64,000 nt of DNA from an uncultured Aliivibrio sp. (GTDB lineage: Bacteria > Pseudomonadota > Gammaproteobacteria > Enterobacterales > Vibrionaceae), in NCBI RefSeq assembly GCF_946479765.1, contig NZ_CAMLHO010000002.1, positions 1-64,000 of the forward strand. The letters are read 5' to 3'. Below are positions 16,005-26,549 of the stretch, piece after piece. The first letter of the stretch is position 1; each line of letters opens with the position of its first letter. Under the pieces are notes generated by a model that saw only the letters and a program-made list of their open reading frames with translations, searched no databases and was not told the origin of the DNA. The position numbers were made by a program, and so were the translations under genes.

Positions 16005-17309
16005 ATGAACAATAATAAAAACCGCCTATCTCTTGCTGTTGCATTAGGTTTACTAGGCTCAGTAGCAAGCACAAATTCTATGGCAGCAGGCTTCCAATTG
16101 GCAGAGTATTCAGCGACTGGTCTTGGCCGTGCGTACGCAGGTGAAGCAGCAATGGCTGACGGTGCCGATGCACAATGGCGTAACATGGCAATGCTGACTT
16201 ACCTAGAAGGCACTCAGATTTCCGTGGGTGGTATTTATGTTGATCCTAATGTTGATGTTGAGGGCTCATCCAAATTCTTAGGTAAAACTATCCATACAAA
16301 GTCAGAAGATTTTGCACACGATGCTTTTATTCCTAACTTATACGTTTCTCACCGTGTAAACGAGAAATTAGCACTAGGTGTAGCGCTTGGTACTAACTAC
16401 GGCATGGAAACCGATCTTGATGACAACTTTGCAGCAAGCCACTTTGGTAATACGGCAAGTATCATCACTAAAGAACTAAACCTAAACATTGCGTACCAAG
16501 TGATGCCACAACTAAGCGTTGGTGGTGGTGTTCGTTATGTGATGGGTGAAGGTCACTTTGGTGCAACGATTCCTCAACAAATGGGACCTCTTCTTGCTGG
16601 AAAAACTTTAAAATACATGGAAGGTACAGATAAAGCGTTTGGCTGGCAAGTGGGGACAGCTTGGCAAATCAACGATGCAAACCGCATTGGCTTTACCTAT
16701 AAATCAGAAGTAAAATTAAATTTAGAAGGCCACGCGAAAGGCTTAGGCTTTGACCTATATGCAAATAACAAAAGTGATACCTATGCAGGTTCGATGGCTC
16801 TAGCTATGCCAGCTACTGCTGAATTAGCGAGCTTCCATCAATTAACCGAGTCGATTGCTATTCATGCTAGTCTTAACTGGACAGATTGGAGCAGCTTTGA
16901 AAAATTAGAAGCAAATATACCTTCTCTAAAAAAACCAGTACAAGATATCAAAGATGAACACTGGGAAGATAACTACCGCATCGCGTTAGGCGGTACTTAC
17001 CAACTAAATCAAAAAATCACCTTACGTTCAGGTATTGCGTACGATACCTCAGCGGTTAGCGATAAAAATCGCACTATCACAATACCTGAGACGGATCGTA
17101 CTTGGTTAAGTATTGGTGCAGGCTATGAATGGTCACAAAATCTATCGCTAGATGCTGGTTTCACTTATATCATTGCTAAAGATGCACCTATCACAGAATC
17201 TCGTGGATATCCTTCAGATGATATAGCACAAGGTTTTGGTGGTAAATTTAAAGGTGAAACCACTGGTAGCGTATGGCTACTAGGTGTTCAAGCTAACTAC
17301 CGTTTCTAA
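16005..17309 (+). CDS. FadL-family outer-membrane long-chain fatty acid transporter (copy 2)
   Basis: Second FadL-type barrel, 434 residues from the ATG at 16005. The frame is open from 15915, but a normal signal peptide begins MNNNKNRLSLAVALGLLGSV and GGAAA lies ahead of this ATG; an ATG at 15993 is a less likely alternative. The mature start GFQLAEYSATGLGRAYAGEA carries the family signature and the protein ends in YRF. It resembles copy 1 in plan but differs over most of the barrel, so the pair is an old duplication, perhaps with different substrate lengths. Tandem fadL genes beside fadIJ are known in Vibrionaceae. Confidence 0.92.
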   Translation: MNNNKNRLSLAVALGLLGSVASTNSMAAGFQLAEYSATGLGRAYAGEAAMADGADAQWRNMAMLTYLEGTQISVGGIYVDPNVDVEGSSKFLGKTIHTKSEDFAHDAFIPNLYVSHRVNEKLALGVALGTNYGMETDLDDNFAASHFGNTASIITKELNLNIAYQVMPQLSVGGGVRYVMGEGHFGATIPQQMGPLLAGKTLKYMEGTDKAFGWQVGTAWQINDANRIGFTYKSEVKLNLEGHAKGLGFDLYANNKSDTYAGSMALAMPATAELASFHQLTESIAIHASLNWTDWSSFEKLEANIPSLKKPVQDIKDEHWEDNYRIALGGTYQLNQKITLRSGIAYDTSAVSDKNRTITIPETDRTWLSIGAGYEWSQNLSLDAGFTYIIAKDAPITESRGYPSDDIAQGFGGKFKGETTGSVWLLGVQANYRF

Positions 17310-17341
17310 TCAGTACTGACTGACTACATAGAAATTGCATT

Positions 17342-17368
17342 AGGCCTCTTTATTGAGGCCTTTTTTTT
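17342..17368 (+). terminator. terminator of fadL copy 2
   Basis: AGGCCTC / GAGGCCT stem with a six-base loop and eight T after it; it lies between convergent fadL copy 2 and mlaA. Confidence 0.9.
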
Positions 17369-17389
17369 CGATCCGCTTTAAGGTACCGA

Positions 17390-18175
17390 TTACTCATCAA
17401 TTTCATCGAGATAATCATCAAGATCACCTTCAGCTTCTAAATCTACTTCTGGTACAACTTCTGCTTTAAAATCTTGTCGTTGTAGATAAACATCACGCGT
17501 TAATACGTATGGATCAGGTGATGCTTCTAACATCGGTTCTTGAGAGATCAGCTGAACACGAGACTCCATGCCTTCTAAACCCCACTTCCCAAGGCCTTGC
17601 CAGAAGTTTAAATAAGAGAGCGGCATGTAAAGGCCATCAACGAAGTCTCCCGCCTCACGTAATGTCCAAGGTCCATAACCCGGTAGCATGAAATAAGGGC
17701 CATTACCTACACCGTAATAGCCTAAAGCATCACCAAAAGATTTACTGTCAGGCTTATTAATTTCAGCAGCGCTAGCAATATCAATTAAACCAACCAAACC
17801 TAATGTCGTATTTAACCAGAATCGATTAAAATGCACCATTGCCACCCCACTATTACCCATAAACAGATTATTTATCATGCTTGAGGGTTCATCTAGATTA
17901 GATAAAAAATTAGCTATGCCCATACGAATTGGGGTCGGAGTGTATTCAACATAACCGACAGATACAGGACGCACTAAATAAGGGTCAAGAATATCGTAGT
18001 TCAGATCCCACATAACACGGTTGAAGCCCTCTAGAGGATCACCACTATGAGAATCATCATATTCAACTTCTACGACTTCGGTTGTTTCTAGACCTTCATC
18101 ACTTTGCTCTGGGGTTTGAGAACACCCTGCAATAAAAAACAATAATGAACAAGATATCCATATTCTTTTAAGCAC
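17390..18175 (-). CDS. mlaA: MlaA (VacJ) outer-membrane lipoprotein
   Basis: MlaA removes phospholipids from the outer leaflet of the outer membrane and passes them to MlaC. The 261-residue precursor has a lipoprotein signal with lipobox FIAGC (cysteine at 18), then the family blocks DPLEGFNRVMWDLNYDILDPYLVRPV, FLSNLDEPSSMINNLF and YGVGNGPYFMLPGYGPWTLRE. The C-terminus is an acidic tail (about 235-261) longer than in E. coli. It is a single gene, between fadL copy 2 and the ccm operon, in the same region as in enterobacteria, where mlaA is also near fadL. Confidence 0.95.
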   Translation of the reverse strand: MLKRIWISCSLLFFIAGCSQTPEQSDEGLETTEVVEVEYDDSHSGDPLEGFNRVMWDLNYDILDPYLVRPVSVGYVEYTPTPIRMGIANFLSNLDEPSSMINNLFMGNSGVAMVHFNRFWLNTTLGLVGLIDIASAAEINKPDSKSFGDALGYYGVGNGPYFMLPGYGPWTLREAGDFVDGLYMPLSYLNFWQGLGKWGLEGMESRVQLISQEPMLEASPDPYVLTRDVYLQRQDFKAEVVPEVDLEAEGDLDDYLDEIDE

Positions 18176-18221
18176 AATACACCTTGCCTAGCTTTTATTA
18201 ATATTATTATAGTTTATATGT

Positions 18222-18254
18222 AAAAAAACGGGCAGAAGCTAAATGCTCCTACCC
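18222..18254 (-). terminator. terminator of the ccm operon
   Basis: On the minus strand GGGTAGGAGC / GCTTCTGCCC (10 pairs with G-T pairs), five-base loop, then GTTTTTTT. Confidence 0.85.
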
Positions 18255-18282
18255 GCCGTAGTATGCCACTTGTTAAGATATA

Positions 18283-19497
18283 TTAATATTGCTTATCAAT
18301 CTCAACAGATACATTTTTACCTAGTGTACTTACTATGCTTTCACCATACCAATCGCCATCTTTTGTTGATACGTTACCATCTTGATCGATACGAGCTCGA
18401 ACAATAAAGTTAGGCATATCAGACAGTTTACGCTGCTCAATCATATTGTTGTCATCTGACATCATAATTTTAAGCGGGAAGCGACTTAATGGAATTCGTG
18501 CAGCAGCCACAGGCATTGCAGAACCATCAGCAGGATGAATCGATACAATCACCACACCTTGAGAAGGCAATTTAACATTACTGCCTAAATTAATCGTAAT
18601 AGGTGCTTGTTTCGTTAAGTTTGCTTCAGGGTTAATCTTAGATTGTGCACGTTCAATACTACGAGTTAACATTTCGTAGCGAGAATCATCAGGACCAATC
18701 AGCATTTGCATTGCTTTCCATGCTGATACTGCACCTTGATAATCCTGACGCTCAAACGAGCTAAATGCCAATAACGATAACGCACGTAGGTTGGTTGAAT
18801 CACCACGAAGTACTTGTTTAAGCATGCGCTTCGCCTGATCTGCTTTAGCATCATCGCCTGAAAGCATTAACGCTTGAGCGTAACCTAGCTTAATCTCAAC
18901 GTTAGTTGGCTCTAGTGCGTACGCTTTTTTCATCGCACCGATTGACGTATCGATATCTTGATTTGACATACCAATACGACCTAATAGGAACCAACCCATC
19001 GCGTCTTTTGGTTCATTATGCAGTTTAGTGCGTAACGCCAGTATTAGGTTTGTCATTTCAGAATCACTAAGTGAAACGCCTTCAGGATCCATCAATTGCT
19101 TAGACAGTTCAGGTAAGCGTGCACTTACTTCTTGCCATTTTTCAATCTTATCGATATTGCCAAACTTAAAGTATAAACCGTAAGTAATTACAATAAAGAT
19201 AATGACCGAAGGCAGGATAAACAATCGTGCATTTAGGTTATCTTGCTGTGCTTTTTCTTTCGCTGGAATGTCATCAAGCAATGATTGCTTTAGCTCTGTA
19301 ATTAACTCATCTTGGTTATTTACTAGGCCTTCGGCATCTTCTTCTTTCAGTTCAGCTAAGCGATCTTTATAGAAAGCTTTGTTCAATTCATCTCGGCGGG
19401 CTTCATCATCTTGCTCTCTTGCTTTCCATAAAGGAAGAACGATAAATATCACACCAACAAAAATTAGGGCTAAGGTTGAAATCCAAAACAAAGTCAT
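18283..19497 (-). CDS. ccmI: cytochrome c maturation protein CcmI
   Basis: CcmI presents apocytochrome c to the CcmF/H haem ligation complex. The 404-residue protein has an N-terminal membrane segment (about 3-22), a charged loop, a second segment (about 91-110) and a periplasmic TPR region (about 145-290) followed by a beta-rich C-terminal domain, as in fused proteobacterial CcmI. It overlaps the ccmH stop by four bases and is last in the operon. Confidence 0.93.
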   Translation of the reverse strand: MTLFWISTLALIFVGVIFIVLPLWKAREQDDEARRDELNKAFYKDRLAELKEEDAEGLVNNQDELITELKQSLLDDIPAKEKAQQDNLNARLFILPSVIIFIVITYGLYFKFGNIDKIEKWQEVSARLPELSKQLMDPEGVSLSDSEMTNLILALRTKLHNEPKDAMGWFLLGRIGMSNQDIDTSIGAMKKAYALEPTNVEIKLGYAQALMLSGDDAKADQAKRMLKQVLRGDSTNLRALSLLAFSSFERQDYQGAVSAWKAMQMLIGPDDSRYEMLTRSIERAQSKINPEANLTKQAPITINLGSNVKLPSQGVVIVSIHPADGSAMPVAAARIPLSRFPLKIMMSDDNNMIEQRKLSDMPNFIVRARIDQDGNVSTKDGDWYGESIVSTLGKNVSVEIDKQY

Positions 19498-20009
19498 TTG
19501 TTTACCTTCCCATCTTCATTGTTATTCTCATCTAATAGTGCGTTCAAACGTTCTTCATGCTCGTTATCCCACTCTTCTGAATTCGCTTCTACCATGGTTT
19601 TACTCTTTCGGCTACGAAGGACAATAAAACCAAAACCAAACACAAGTACACCTAATGGACCTAACCATAAAATTAATGTGCCTGCGGTTAATGGCGGATC
19701 ATACGTTACGAAGTTTCCGTAACGATCAATCATATAAGCAACGATTTGTTCGTCTGTTTTTCCAGCTTTCGTCATTTCATACACTTTATGGCGCATGTCT
19801 TGAGCAAGCTCAGCACTTGAATCAGCAATGTTATTGTTCTGACACTTAGGACAACGCAGTGTTTGTCCTAGTTCTTTAAATTGCTGTTCTTGTTCTGGCG
19901 AATCAAACTTATATAAGTCAATCGTTGCATAACTTGCTTGCACCGCAAAGAAGCTCAATGCAATAGCAGCAAAACTACGAAGGCCCCATTTACGTAAGCT
20001 ACTGTTCAT
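19494..20009 (-). CDS. ccmH: cytochrome c maturation protein CcmH
   Basis: Membrane-anchored thioredoxin-type protein that reduces the apocytochrome haem-binding cysteines. It has 171 residues, a signal peptide (about 1-28), the redox motif LRCPKCQNNNI with cysteines 53 and 56, and a membrane anchor at about 110-130. E. coli CcmH is longer because CcmI is fused to it; here they are separate genes overlapping by four bases. Confidence 0.95.
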   Translation of the reverse strand: MNSSLRKWGLRSFAAIALSFFAVQASYATIDLYKFDSPEQEQQFKELGQTLRCPKCQNNNIADSSAELAQDMRHKVYEMTKAGKTDEQIVAYMIDRYGNFVTYDPPLTAGTLILWLGPLGVLVFGFGFIVLRSRKSKTMVEANSEEWDNEHEERLNALLDENNNEDGKVNK

Positions 20010-20560
20010 TATTTAGCCTCCGCAACAAGTTGATCATACATTGGTTTTAATACTTCATTCCAATTACGATCATTCACATCACCAACATGACGGTAGCGTA
20101 CAATACCATTACTGTCGATTAAGAAGGTTTCAGGTGCGCCGTACACACCTAAATCCATACCTAGCATGCCATCACCATCAAATAAAGTGATTAGGTAAGG
20201 GTTACCAAGTTCTCTCAACCATTGAACCGCACCTGCTCTCTCATCTTTGTAGTTCATACCGATGATCTTAACGCCCTGAGTCGCAAGGGTATTCAGATAT
20301 TGGTGTTCTGCATAACAAGTTGGACACCACGTCGCCCATACGTTTAATAGTAAAGGCTCACCTTTAAAGATATTTTGGTCATACAATTTACCTTCTTCCG
20401 CTAAATCTTCTAAGCGAAACTCAGGTACAGGCTTACCCACTAGAACGGATTCGAGTTTCGTTGGGTCATCGCCATTTGAGTTACGTGTTAACTGAGTAGC
20501 AAACACGGCAACCAAAATTAAAAACAGGGCTAAAGGTGCAAATAAAAAATTCTTATTCAT
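20009..20560 (-). CDS. ccmG: thiol:disulfide interchange protein CcmG (DsbE)
   Basis: Periplasmic thioredoxin-fold reductant of the Ccm system. 183 residues, N-terminal membrane anchor (about 7-23), active site WCPTC with cysteines 79 and 82, and the cis-proline region GVYGAPETFLID typical of CcmG. One-base overlap with ccmH (TAATG) and three bases after ccmF show tight coupling. Confidence 0.95.
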   Translation of the reverse strand: MNKNFLFAPLALFLILVAVFATQLTRNSNGDDPTKLESVLVGKPVPEFRLEDLAEEGKLYDQNIFKGEPLLLNVWATWCPTCYAEHQYLNTLATQGVKIIGMNYKDERAGAVQWLRELGNPYLITLFDGDGMLGMDLGVYGAPETFLIDSNGIVRYRHVGDVNDRNWNEVLKPMYDQLVAEAK

Positions 20561-20563
20561 AAT

Positions 20564-22522
20564 TTAAGCTTCCTGTTTCTTTGCTGTTTTACGGAAACGA
20601 TAGCGCTTATCAGATAATGCTAATATGCCGCCAATCGCCATAAATAATGTACCAGCCCAGATCCAACGTACGAATGGTTTGTAATAAATACGTACCGCCC
20701 ATGAACGGTTATCATCCAGACGCTCGCCCATTGCGATGTATAGGTCACGAGTAAAGCCGCGATCAATCGCTGCCTCTGTCATCATAGAACCAGAGGTTTC
20801 ATAAAAACGTTTTTCAGCATGAAGAGTATTAATCGCTTTACCATCAAGAGTGATATCAAAATCAGCGGTATAACCATCATAGTTAGGACCGTCAGTATCA
20901 CGCACACCGGCAAAGTAGAACTGGTATCCGTTCATTTCAATATGCTCACCTGGTGCTAAACGTACATCTTTTTCGATGCTGTAGTTTTGTACCATGGCAA
21001 TACCGATAATACTCACAGCTAGACCAATGTGTGCAAACATCATTGCCCAGTGACTACGACCTAATTTCATTAAACCAATAAAGAAGGTATGACGGTGAGT
21101 TGCACGTTCATGCAATTCAAAACCGTGTAGGATCACAATCCAAATAGACATCATCCAACCAAGGTATGGCATGAATTGGAATCTATCTGCAAAGATAACC
21201 ATAAAGACAGCAGCTAGAGGAACCGTGATAGCCCCTGTAATTACCATGCGTTTTGCTAAATGGCCTAAATTGTCACGTTTCCAGCGGATCAGTGGACCAG
21301 TACCCATTAAGAAAGCAAATGGGATCATTAACCATGCAAACAACATATCAAAGAATGGTGCGCCAATGGATACAGAGCCTAAACCAAGTTGTTTATGTAC
21401 TAGCGGTAATAACGTACCAACAAGAACCACAACTAATGCGGTCATCAATAATGTATTGTTTGCTAATAACGCATTTTCACGAGAGAACAGTGAGAAATTA
21501 CCACGAGCTCGTATTGACGCTCCTCTCAATGCGAACAATAGCAGTGAACCACCGATCACAATGACTAGGAAACCAAGAATAAACATGCCTCGCGCTGGAT
21601 CTGAAGCAAAGGCGTGAACCGATACTAAGATACCTGAACGAACTAGGAATGTACCTAATAGACTTAATGAGAAAGCTAAAATTGCCAGTAATACTGTCCA
21701 CGCTTTAAACGTGCCGCGTTTCTCTGTTACTGCTAATGAGTGCATTAATGCGGTACCAGCAAGCCAAGGCATAAATGATGCGTTTTCTACTGGATCCCAG
21801 AACCACCAGCCACCCCAACCAAGTTCATAATATGCCCACCATGAACCTAGAGAGATACCTACTGTTAGGAATGACCATGCCGCGATTGTCCAAGGACGAG
21901 ACCAACGAGCCCAAGCCGTATCTAAACGACCGGCCATTAATGACGCGATAGCAAAAGAGAACGCAACTGAGAAACCAACATAACCCATGTATAGCATCGG
22001 TGGATGAATAATTAGACCCGGATCTTGTAGAAGCGGATTTAAGTCACGACCGTCAATTGGGAAAAATGGCAGAGTACGTAAGAATGGGTTTGATGTAAGA
22101 ATAATGAACAGTAAGAAACCGACGTTAATCCACCCCATTACTGCTAATACACGTGCAACGGATTCTTGTGGCATACCACGACTGAATGTTGCTACGGCTA
22201 CAGTCCAACCCGCTTGGATAAGAACCCAAAGCAATAATGAACCTTCATGAGCACCCCAAACTGCCGTTAAACGGTAGTACCAAGGAAGTAAGCTGTTTGA
22301 GTTACTTGCTACGTATTGCAGGGTGAAATCATTAATGTAGAACGCCCACATTAAGATCCCAAATGATAAGCCAAGGAGTAAGAACATACCCCACGACAAT
22401 GGTCTTGCACTTTGCATTAATGCTTTATTGCCACGGCTTACACCGTATATTGGCAATATACTCAATAGAATAGAAAGTCCTAAAGAAGCAATTAAGGCAA
22501 AATGACCGAGTTCTGCGATCAT
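20564..22522 (-). CDS. ccmF: haem lyase CcmF
   Basis: Polytopic membrane subunit that attaches haem to apocytochrome c. 652 residues with about fifteen hydrophobic segments and the WWD haem-binding domain ([17 protein letters not shown]). Length and sequence are normal for the family. It overlaps ccmE by four bases and is followed by ccmG after three. Confidence 0.96.
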   Translation of the reverse strand: MIAELGHFALIASLGLSILLSILPIYGVSRGNKALMQSARPLSWGMFLLLGLSFGILMWAFYINDFTLQYVASNSNSLLPWYYRLTAVWGAHEGSLLLWVLIQAGWTVAVATFSRGMPQESVARVLAVMGWINVGFLLFIILTSNPFLRTLPFFPIDGRDLNPLLQDPGLIIHPPMLYMGYVGFSVAFSFAIASLMAGRLDTAWARWSRPWTIAAWSFLTVGISLGSWWAYYELGWGGWWFWDPVENASFMPWLAGTALMHSLAVTEKRGTFKAWTVLLAILAFSLSLLGTFLVRSGILVSVHAFASDPARGMFILGFLVIVIGGSLLLFALRGASIRARGNFSLFSRENALLANNTLLMTALVVVLVGTLLPLVHKQLGLGSVSIGAPFFDMLFAWLMIPFAFLMGTGPLIRWKRDNLGHLAKRMVITGAITVPLAAVFMVIFADRFQFMPYLGWMMSIWIVILHGFELHERATHRHTFFIGLMKLGRSHWAMMFAHIGLAVSIIGIAMVQNYSIEKDVRLAPGEHIEMNGYQFYFAGVRDTDGPNYDGYTADFDITLDGKAINTLHAEKRFYETSGSMMTEAAIDRGFTRDLYIAMGERLDDNRSWAVRIYYKPFVRWIWAGTLFMAIGGILALSDKRYRFRKTAKKQEA

Positions 22523-23004
22523 TGACCTGTTCCTTGTTTTTGTTGATCTGTGTATTGAAGTGGCTCATGCGTTTTCTTCATTGCTTCTGCAACTTCAGGC
22601 GGCATGTATTCTTCATCATGCTTAGCCAATACTTCATGAGCCTTAACTGTGGTTGCATCGACAAGAACACCTTGCGCTACAATACCTTGACCTTCACGGA
22701 ATAAATCAGGAAGAATCCCATCAAAAATAACCGTAACTTCAGGGCCAACATCTGCAACTTTGAATGATACTTCAAGTGATTCACTATCACGTTTAACAGT
22801 ACCAGCGACAACCATGCCACCAATGCGAAGGCGTTGACCGACTTCTGGTTTAGTGCCATCAGGTTTACCATTAACAAGTTCTGTTGGGGTATAGAATAGG
22901 TCCATATTTTGATTCAATGCATAGATCATTAAACCAACGGTTGCACTGACCCCAAAGAATAAAGCAAGGATCAATCCTAGGCGTTTTTTACGTCTTGGAT
23001 TCAT
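22519..23004 (-). CDS. ccmE: haem chaperone CcmE
   Basis: CcmE carries haem covalently to CcmF. 161 residues with a basic N-terminus, one membrane anchor (about 10-30), a beta-barrel OB-like domain and the haem-binding histidine at 129 in [13 protein letters not shown] (His130 in E. coli). Four-base overlaps with ccmD and ccmF. Confidence 0.96.
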   Translation of the reverse strand: MNPRRKKRLGLILALFFGVSATVGLMIYALNQNMDLFYTPTELVNGKPDGTKPEVGQRLRIGGMVVAGTVKRDSESLEVSFKVADVGPEVTVIFDGILPDLFREGQGIVAQGVLVDATTVKAHEVLAKHDEEYMPPEVAEAMKKTHEPLQYTDQQKQGTGQ

Positions 23005-23207
23005 AATGTGTTCTCCATAGTTTTTGCTTTTTTAATTCGTTCTTCTCGTGCCATTTTCTGTTCAATTTCTTTTAGCAATTGACGGCGTTTGCCTAAGCTA
23101 GAAAATAAAATCCAGAATAATGAAAGAAAAGTCGCACCAAAGGCACCCCAAACATAAATGGCATAACCACCCATGGCTAAAAAATCACTGAATGTATCAA
23201 AATGCAT
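23001..23207 (-). CDS. ccmD: haem exporter accessory protein CcmD
   Basis: Small membrane protein of 68 residues with one hydrophobic segment (about 11-33) and a basic helical tail; needed to release holo-CcmE from CcmC. The start [19 protein letters not shown] is family-like. It overlaps ccmC by one base and ccmE by four. Confidence 0.92.
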   Translation of the reverse strand: MHFDTFSDFLAMGGYAIYVWGAFGATFLSLFWILFSSLGKRRQLLKEIEQKMAREERIKKAKTMENTL

Positions 23208-23953
23208 TACAATAATCCCCTCTTCTCAACTAACGCTCTAACCCAAGGACGGTGACTTTCTTTTGCTAAAATTTCATTCCTAAAACGAATAAGAGTCACA
23301 GAACCAAAGAAAGTTGCAAAGCCAATGATATTTAATAATAAAGGCCACAACATATCAGCAGAAATAGACGGTTTATCAAACTTTGTGATACTCGCACCTT
23401 GATGAAGCGTATTCCACCATTCCACTGAAAAGTGAATAATTGGTAAATTAATAACACCAACAATCGCAAGAATACCAGCAGCGCGAGCCGCAGTACGTTG
23501 ATCATCAAATGCGTTATACAGCGCCATGACACCTAAGTACAAGAAAAGAAGAATAAGTTCAGAGGTTAAACGAGCATCCCATACCCACCATGCCCCCCAC
23601 ATTGGTTTGCCCCACACGGCACCAGTTAGCAAAGCTATAAAGGTAAATACCGCACCGACGGGCGCCATTGCTGCTGCTGCCTGATCAGACAGTTTTAATT
23701 GCCAAACCAAACCGATAAAGGCAGCAATCGCCATCGACATGTAGGCACCCATAGATAAAATGGCTGACGGCACATGAATATAGATGATTCTAAAACTGTC
23801 ACCTTGCTGATAATCAGACGGTGCAAACGCCAAGCCCCAAATGGTGCCCACCGTTAAACTGATGATTGAAATCACCGCAAACCACGGTAACAGTGTGGTA
23901 CTTAATTGATACGCTTTTTCTGGTTTAGCGTAAGGATGTAGCCATTTCCACAT
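23207..23953 (-). CDS. ccmC: haem transporter CcmC
   Basis: Membrane protein that loads haem onto CcmE. 248 residues, six hydrophobic segments and the WWD signature GKPMWGAWWVWDARLTSEL, with a conserved histidine in IYIHVPSAI. It follows ccmB after 42 bp, the largest gap in the operon, and overlaps ccmD by one base. Confidence 0.95.
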   Translation of the reverse strand: MWKWLHPYAKPEKAYQLSTTLLPWFAVISIISLTVGTIWGLAFAPSDYQQGDSFRIIYIHVPSAILSMGAYMSMAIAAFIGLVWQLKLSDQAAAAMAPVGAVFTFIALLTGAVWGKPMWGAWWVWDARLTSELILLFLYLGVMALYNAFDDQRTAARAAGILAIVGVINLPIIHFSVEWWNTLHQGASITKFDKPSISADMLWPLLLNIIGFATFFGSVTLIRFRNEILAKESHRPWVRALVEKRGLL

Positions 23954-23995
23954 TGGTTTATCTCACTTACTTAAATATTAAAATTATAATTATAT

Positions 23996-24664
23996 TTACT
24001 GAACACTCACTCGCAGTGCCGAACTAATGGCAAATGGAGTCAATGTTGCGGAGCCCATTAAAAGAGCACCTAAAATCGCTAATTGGCCATTATAAGCCAT
24101 ACCTAAGCTTGCAGCATCAATTGCAGATGTCGCAAAAATTAGAACTGGAATATATAACGGAAGAATAAGAAGACTCAATAACACGCCTCCTTTTTGAAGA
24201 CCAACCGTTAACGCTACCCCAACCGCACCAAGAAAGCTCAAGGTTGGAGTTCCAAGTAATAACGTTAAAACGATAGCTAACCAAGAATTAAAATCTAAAG
24301 ACAATAAAATAGCAAGTAATGGGCTGATAATGATCAATGGCAAGCCTGTTAATACCCAGTGAGCAAATACTTTAGCTAATACCAATACTGATAAAGGCAT
24401 TGGCATTAACATCATCTGCTCTAATGAACCATCCGAGAAATCATCTCTAAATAATCGCTCTAAAGAAAGCAATGCAGATAAAAGTGCGGCAACCCATACA
24501 ATCCCTGCGGCAATACGTGCTAAAAGAACGGGTTCAGGGCCGATACTTAATGGAAATAAAGTAATGACAATAATAAAAAACCACAGCGGATTAAGAATAT
24601 CGGCTTTACGACGAAACGCGATTAATAACTCACGTCGGATAATGGTTGTCATTGAAGCGAACAT
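23996..24664 (-). CDS. ccmB: haem exporter membrane subunit CcmB
   Basis: Permease of the CcmAB ABC transporter, which drives release of holo-CcmE. 222 residues with six hydrophobic segments and the family block LFRDDFSDGSLEQMMLMP. It begins directly after the ccmA stop with no gap. Confidence 0.95.
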   Translation of the reverse strand: MFASMTTIIRRELLIAFRRKADILNPLWFFIIVITLFPLSIGPEPVLLARIAAGIVWVAALLSALLSLERLFRDDFSDGSLEQMMLMPMPLSVLVLAKVFAHWVLTGLPLIIISPLLAILLSLDFNSWLAIVLTLLLGTPTLSFLGAVGVALTVGLQKGGVLLSLLILPLYIPVLIFATSAIDAASLGMAYNGQLAILGALLMGSATLTPFAISSALRVSVQ

Positions 24665-25279
24665 CTATTCACCTAACCTGATTTTTTTCAATTCATTACT
24701 GTTTGTAAATAAGTCTTGATGCGTAGTTAATAAAACAATACCACCTTGCTTCGCATGATCCATAAATAGCTGCTCAAGCACTTTTACCCCTTGTTTATCA
24801 ATAGCAGTAAGAGGTTCATCTAAAATCCATAATTTATGATTACTTAACCAAAGACGAGCTAATGCAACTCTGCGCTGTTGTCCTGCTGACAATTGTCCTG
24901 CTGCAACATCTTCTCGACCAACTAAACCAACACGAGCAAGAGCATCCCAAATCGCAGCATCATCGTAATTGTTATGCATTGATTGATAAAACGCTAAATT
25001 CTCAAACGCAGTTAACTCTCGCTTAACCCCCGTATGGTGACCAAGAAAAAGCAAGTCGGTATGAAACTCTTCACGACTTTTCTTGGTTAATTCGCCTTTC
25101 CAATAGATGTCACCTTCATCCGCATAACCTAACCCAGCAATAATTCGCAGTAATGTGGTTTTACCCGCGCCATTTTGCCCTTCTATTTGAATAAGCTCCC
25201 CATCAGAGACAGTAAAGCTTAACTGTTCAAATAAAACACGTTCATCTCGAATACAGGTTACATTGCGAATTTCTAGCAT
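24665..25279 (-). CDS. ccmA: haem exporter ATP-binding subunit CcmA
   Basis: ATPase of the CcmAB transporter, 204 residues. Walker [10 protein letters not shown] (about 34-42), signature [16 protein letters not shown] and Walker [13 protein letters not shown] are intact. It is first in the ccmABCDEFGHI operon; the promoter should lie in the 286 bp between it and the DUF2802 gene. Confidence 0.96.
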   Translation of the reverse strand: MLEIRNVTCIRDERVLFEQLSFTVSDGELIQIEGQNGAGKTTLLRIIAGLGYADEGDIYWKGELTKKSREEFHTDLLFLGHHTGVKRELTAFENLAFYQSMHNNYDDAAIWDALARVGLVGREDVAAGQLSAGQQRRVALARLWLSNHKLWILDEPLTAIDKQGVKVLEQLFMDHAKQGGIVLLTTHQDLFTNSNELKKIRLGE

Positions 25280-25510
25280 AGCTATCTATATGTTAAAAAA
25301 TATTAGTGGCATTCTAGCACAGCAAAAACCGCGAAACTTAGATATAAAACAAATCTATTTAGATAGATAAGTAAATAAGTATGTCCTTTCGTTTCACTTT
25401 CTTAATACATTGTATTTTATAAGGGTATCAAGAACTTGCCTCACAAAACCAACTTACCACTTTATGGTTACTATTGCGTAATTTTACCATATAGAAACCG
25501 ATAATTTAGG

Positions 25511-25540
25511 AAAAAAAAAGCCCCTCAATTGAGGAGCTTA
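25511..25540 (-). terminator. terminator of the chemotaxis operon
   Basis: On the minus strand AGCTCCTCAA / TTGAGGGGCT with a mismatch, then nine T; 26 bp after the DUF2802 stop. The remaining bases up to ccmA at 25280 are AT-rich with no clear feature. Confidence 0.85.
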
Positions 25541-25565
25541 ATTATTTTTCGGGATAAGAAAAACG

Positions 25566-26027
25566 TTAATCTTCGTCTTCTAATAGTAATGGTGGGATTG
25601 ATCCTTTACCTTTTGCAATTTTTGCTTGTAAAGACATCATCAACTCAGCTTCTGCTTTTGGCAGTTCACACTCTTCCATTAGCTCATTAATGCCTGCGCC
25701 GAGCTGAACCAATTTATTGGCTCTCGAATATAAACGACTATCAGCATCTGTATTTTCTAGCTCATTTAAACGATCATCAAAATGTTGACTTAATTGAGTC
25801 ATTTCCGCCACTTGCTGTCCTAAATTAATCGAACCAGTACGAAACTCAACAAATTGCTTCTGAAGCTTTTGTTGTTCATCTTGATGTTGTTTATTTTGCT
25901 TTTGCGCATCAGCTAATTGCATCATTAACTGCTTATTCTTGCGATTTAATATAACAAAAACCACAAGAACCAAGATCATTGCTGTTGCTGCGAATAGCTC
26001 GGAGAGCTGAGTTAATATATCAACCAT
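25566..26027 (-). CDS. DUF2802 domain protein at the end of the che operon
   Basis: Protein of 153 residues with an N-terminal membrane segment (about 10-28), a glutamine/lysine-rich coiled coil (about 30-75) and a C-terminal helical part with GAGINELMEECELPKAEAELM, which matches the DUF2802 family found after cheW in vibrios. One-base overlap with cheW implies a link with chemotaxis, but no function is known. Confidence 0.8.
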   Translation of the reverse strand: MVDILTQLSELFAATAMILVLVVFVILNRKNKQLMMQLADAQKQNKQHQDEQQKLQKQFVEFRTGSINLGQQVAEMTQLSQHFDDRLNELENTDADSRLYSRANKLVQLGAGINELMEECELPKAEAELMMSLQAKIAKGKGSIPPLLLEDED

Positions 26028-26521
26028 TATAGGCTTGCCATGTCATCCCATTCGTCTTCAGACAAAAGTTTGTTAAGGTCTACCAAGATAAGTAATTTGT
26101 CCTCACGGTTGCTAACGCCTTGGATGAACTTAGCGCTTTCTTCCGTGCCAACACTTGGCGTAGTGTCAATTTCTGATGAGCGTAAGTATACAACTTCTGC
26201 TACGCTATCAACAAGGATACCGATAACTTGGCGCTCAGATTCAATCACTATGATACGTGTATTATCACTAATCTCGCCTTGCATTAAGCCAAAACGTGAA
26301 CGAGTATCAATAACTGTTACTACGTTACCACGAAGGTTGATAATACCTAAAACGTAGTCTGGTGCACCTGGTACTGGTGCAATTTCTGTATGACGTAATA
26401 CTTCACGAACTTGCATTACGTTAATACCATAGGTCTCTTCTTCTAATTGAAAAGTCACCCACTGTAGTACTTCATCGCTTACTTGATCTTTACGGATCTC
26501 TACTTGATTATACTGAGACAT
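26027..26521 (-). CDS. cheW: chemotaxis coupling protein CheW
   Basis: Adaptor joining chemoreceptors to CheA, 164 residues, one CheW domain: VTFQLEEETYGINVMQVREVL, the APDYVLGIINLRGNVV block and ILVDSVAEVV. It lies 28 bp after parP and overlaps the DUF2802 gene by one base. Confidence 0.95.
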   Translation of the reverse strand: MSQYNQVEIRKDQVSDEVLQWVTFQLEEETYGINVMQVREVLRHTEIAPVPGAPDYVLGIINLRGNVVTVIDTRSRFGLMQGEISDNTRIIVIESERQVIGILVDSVAEVVYLRSSEIDTTPSVGTEESAKFIQGVSNREDKLLILVDLNKLLSEDEWDDMASL

Positions 26522-26549
26522 TGTATTTCCTCGTCCTCTTAGAGCTATC

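Noticed and set aside
21171..21617. 148-codon plus-strand frame inside ccmF
   Set aside because: It is antisense to strongly conserved ccmF sequence, has no ribosome-binding site and no family features; it reflects codon bias of the gene on the other strand.
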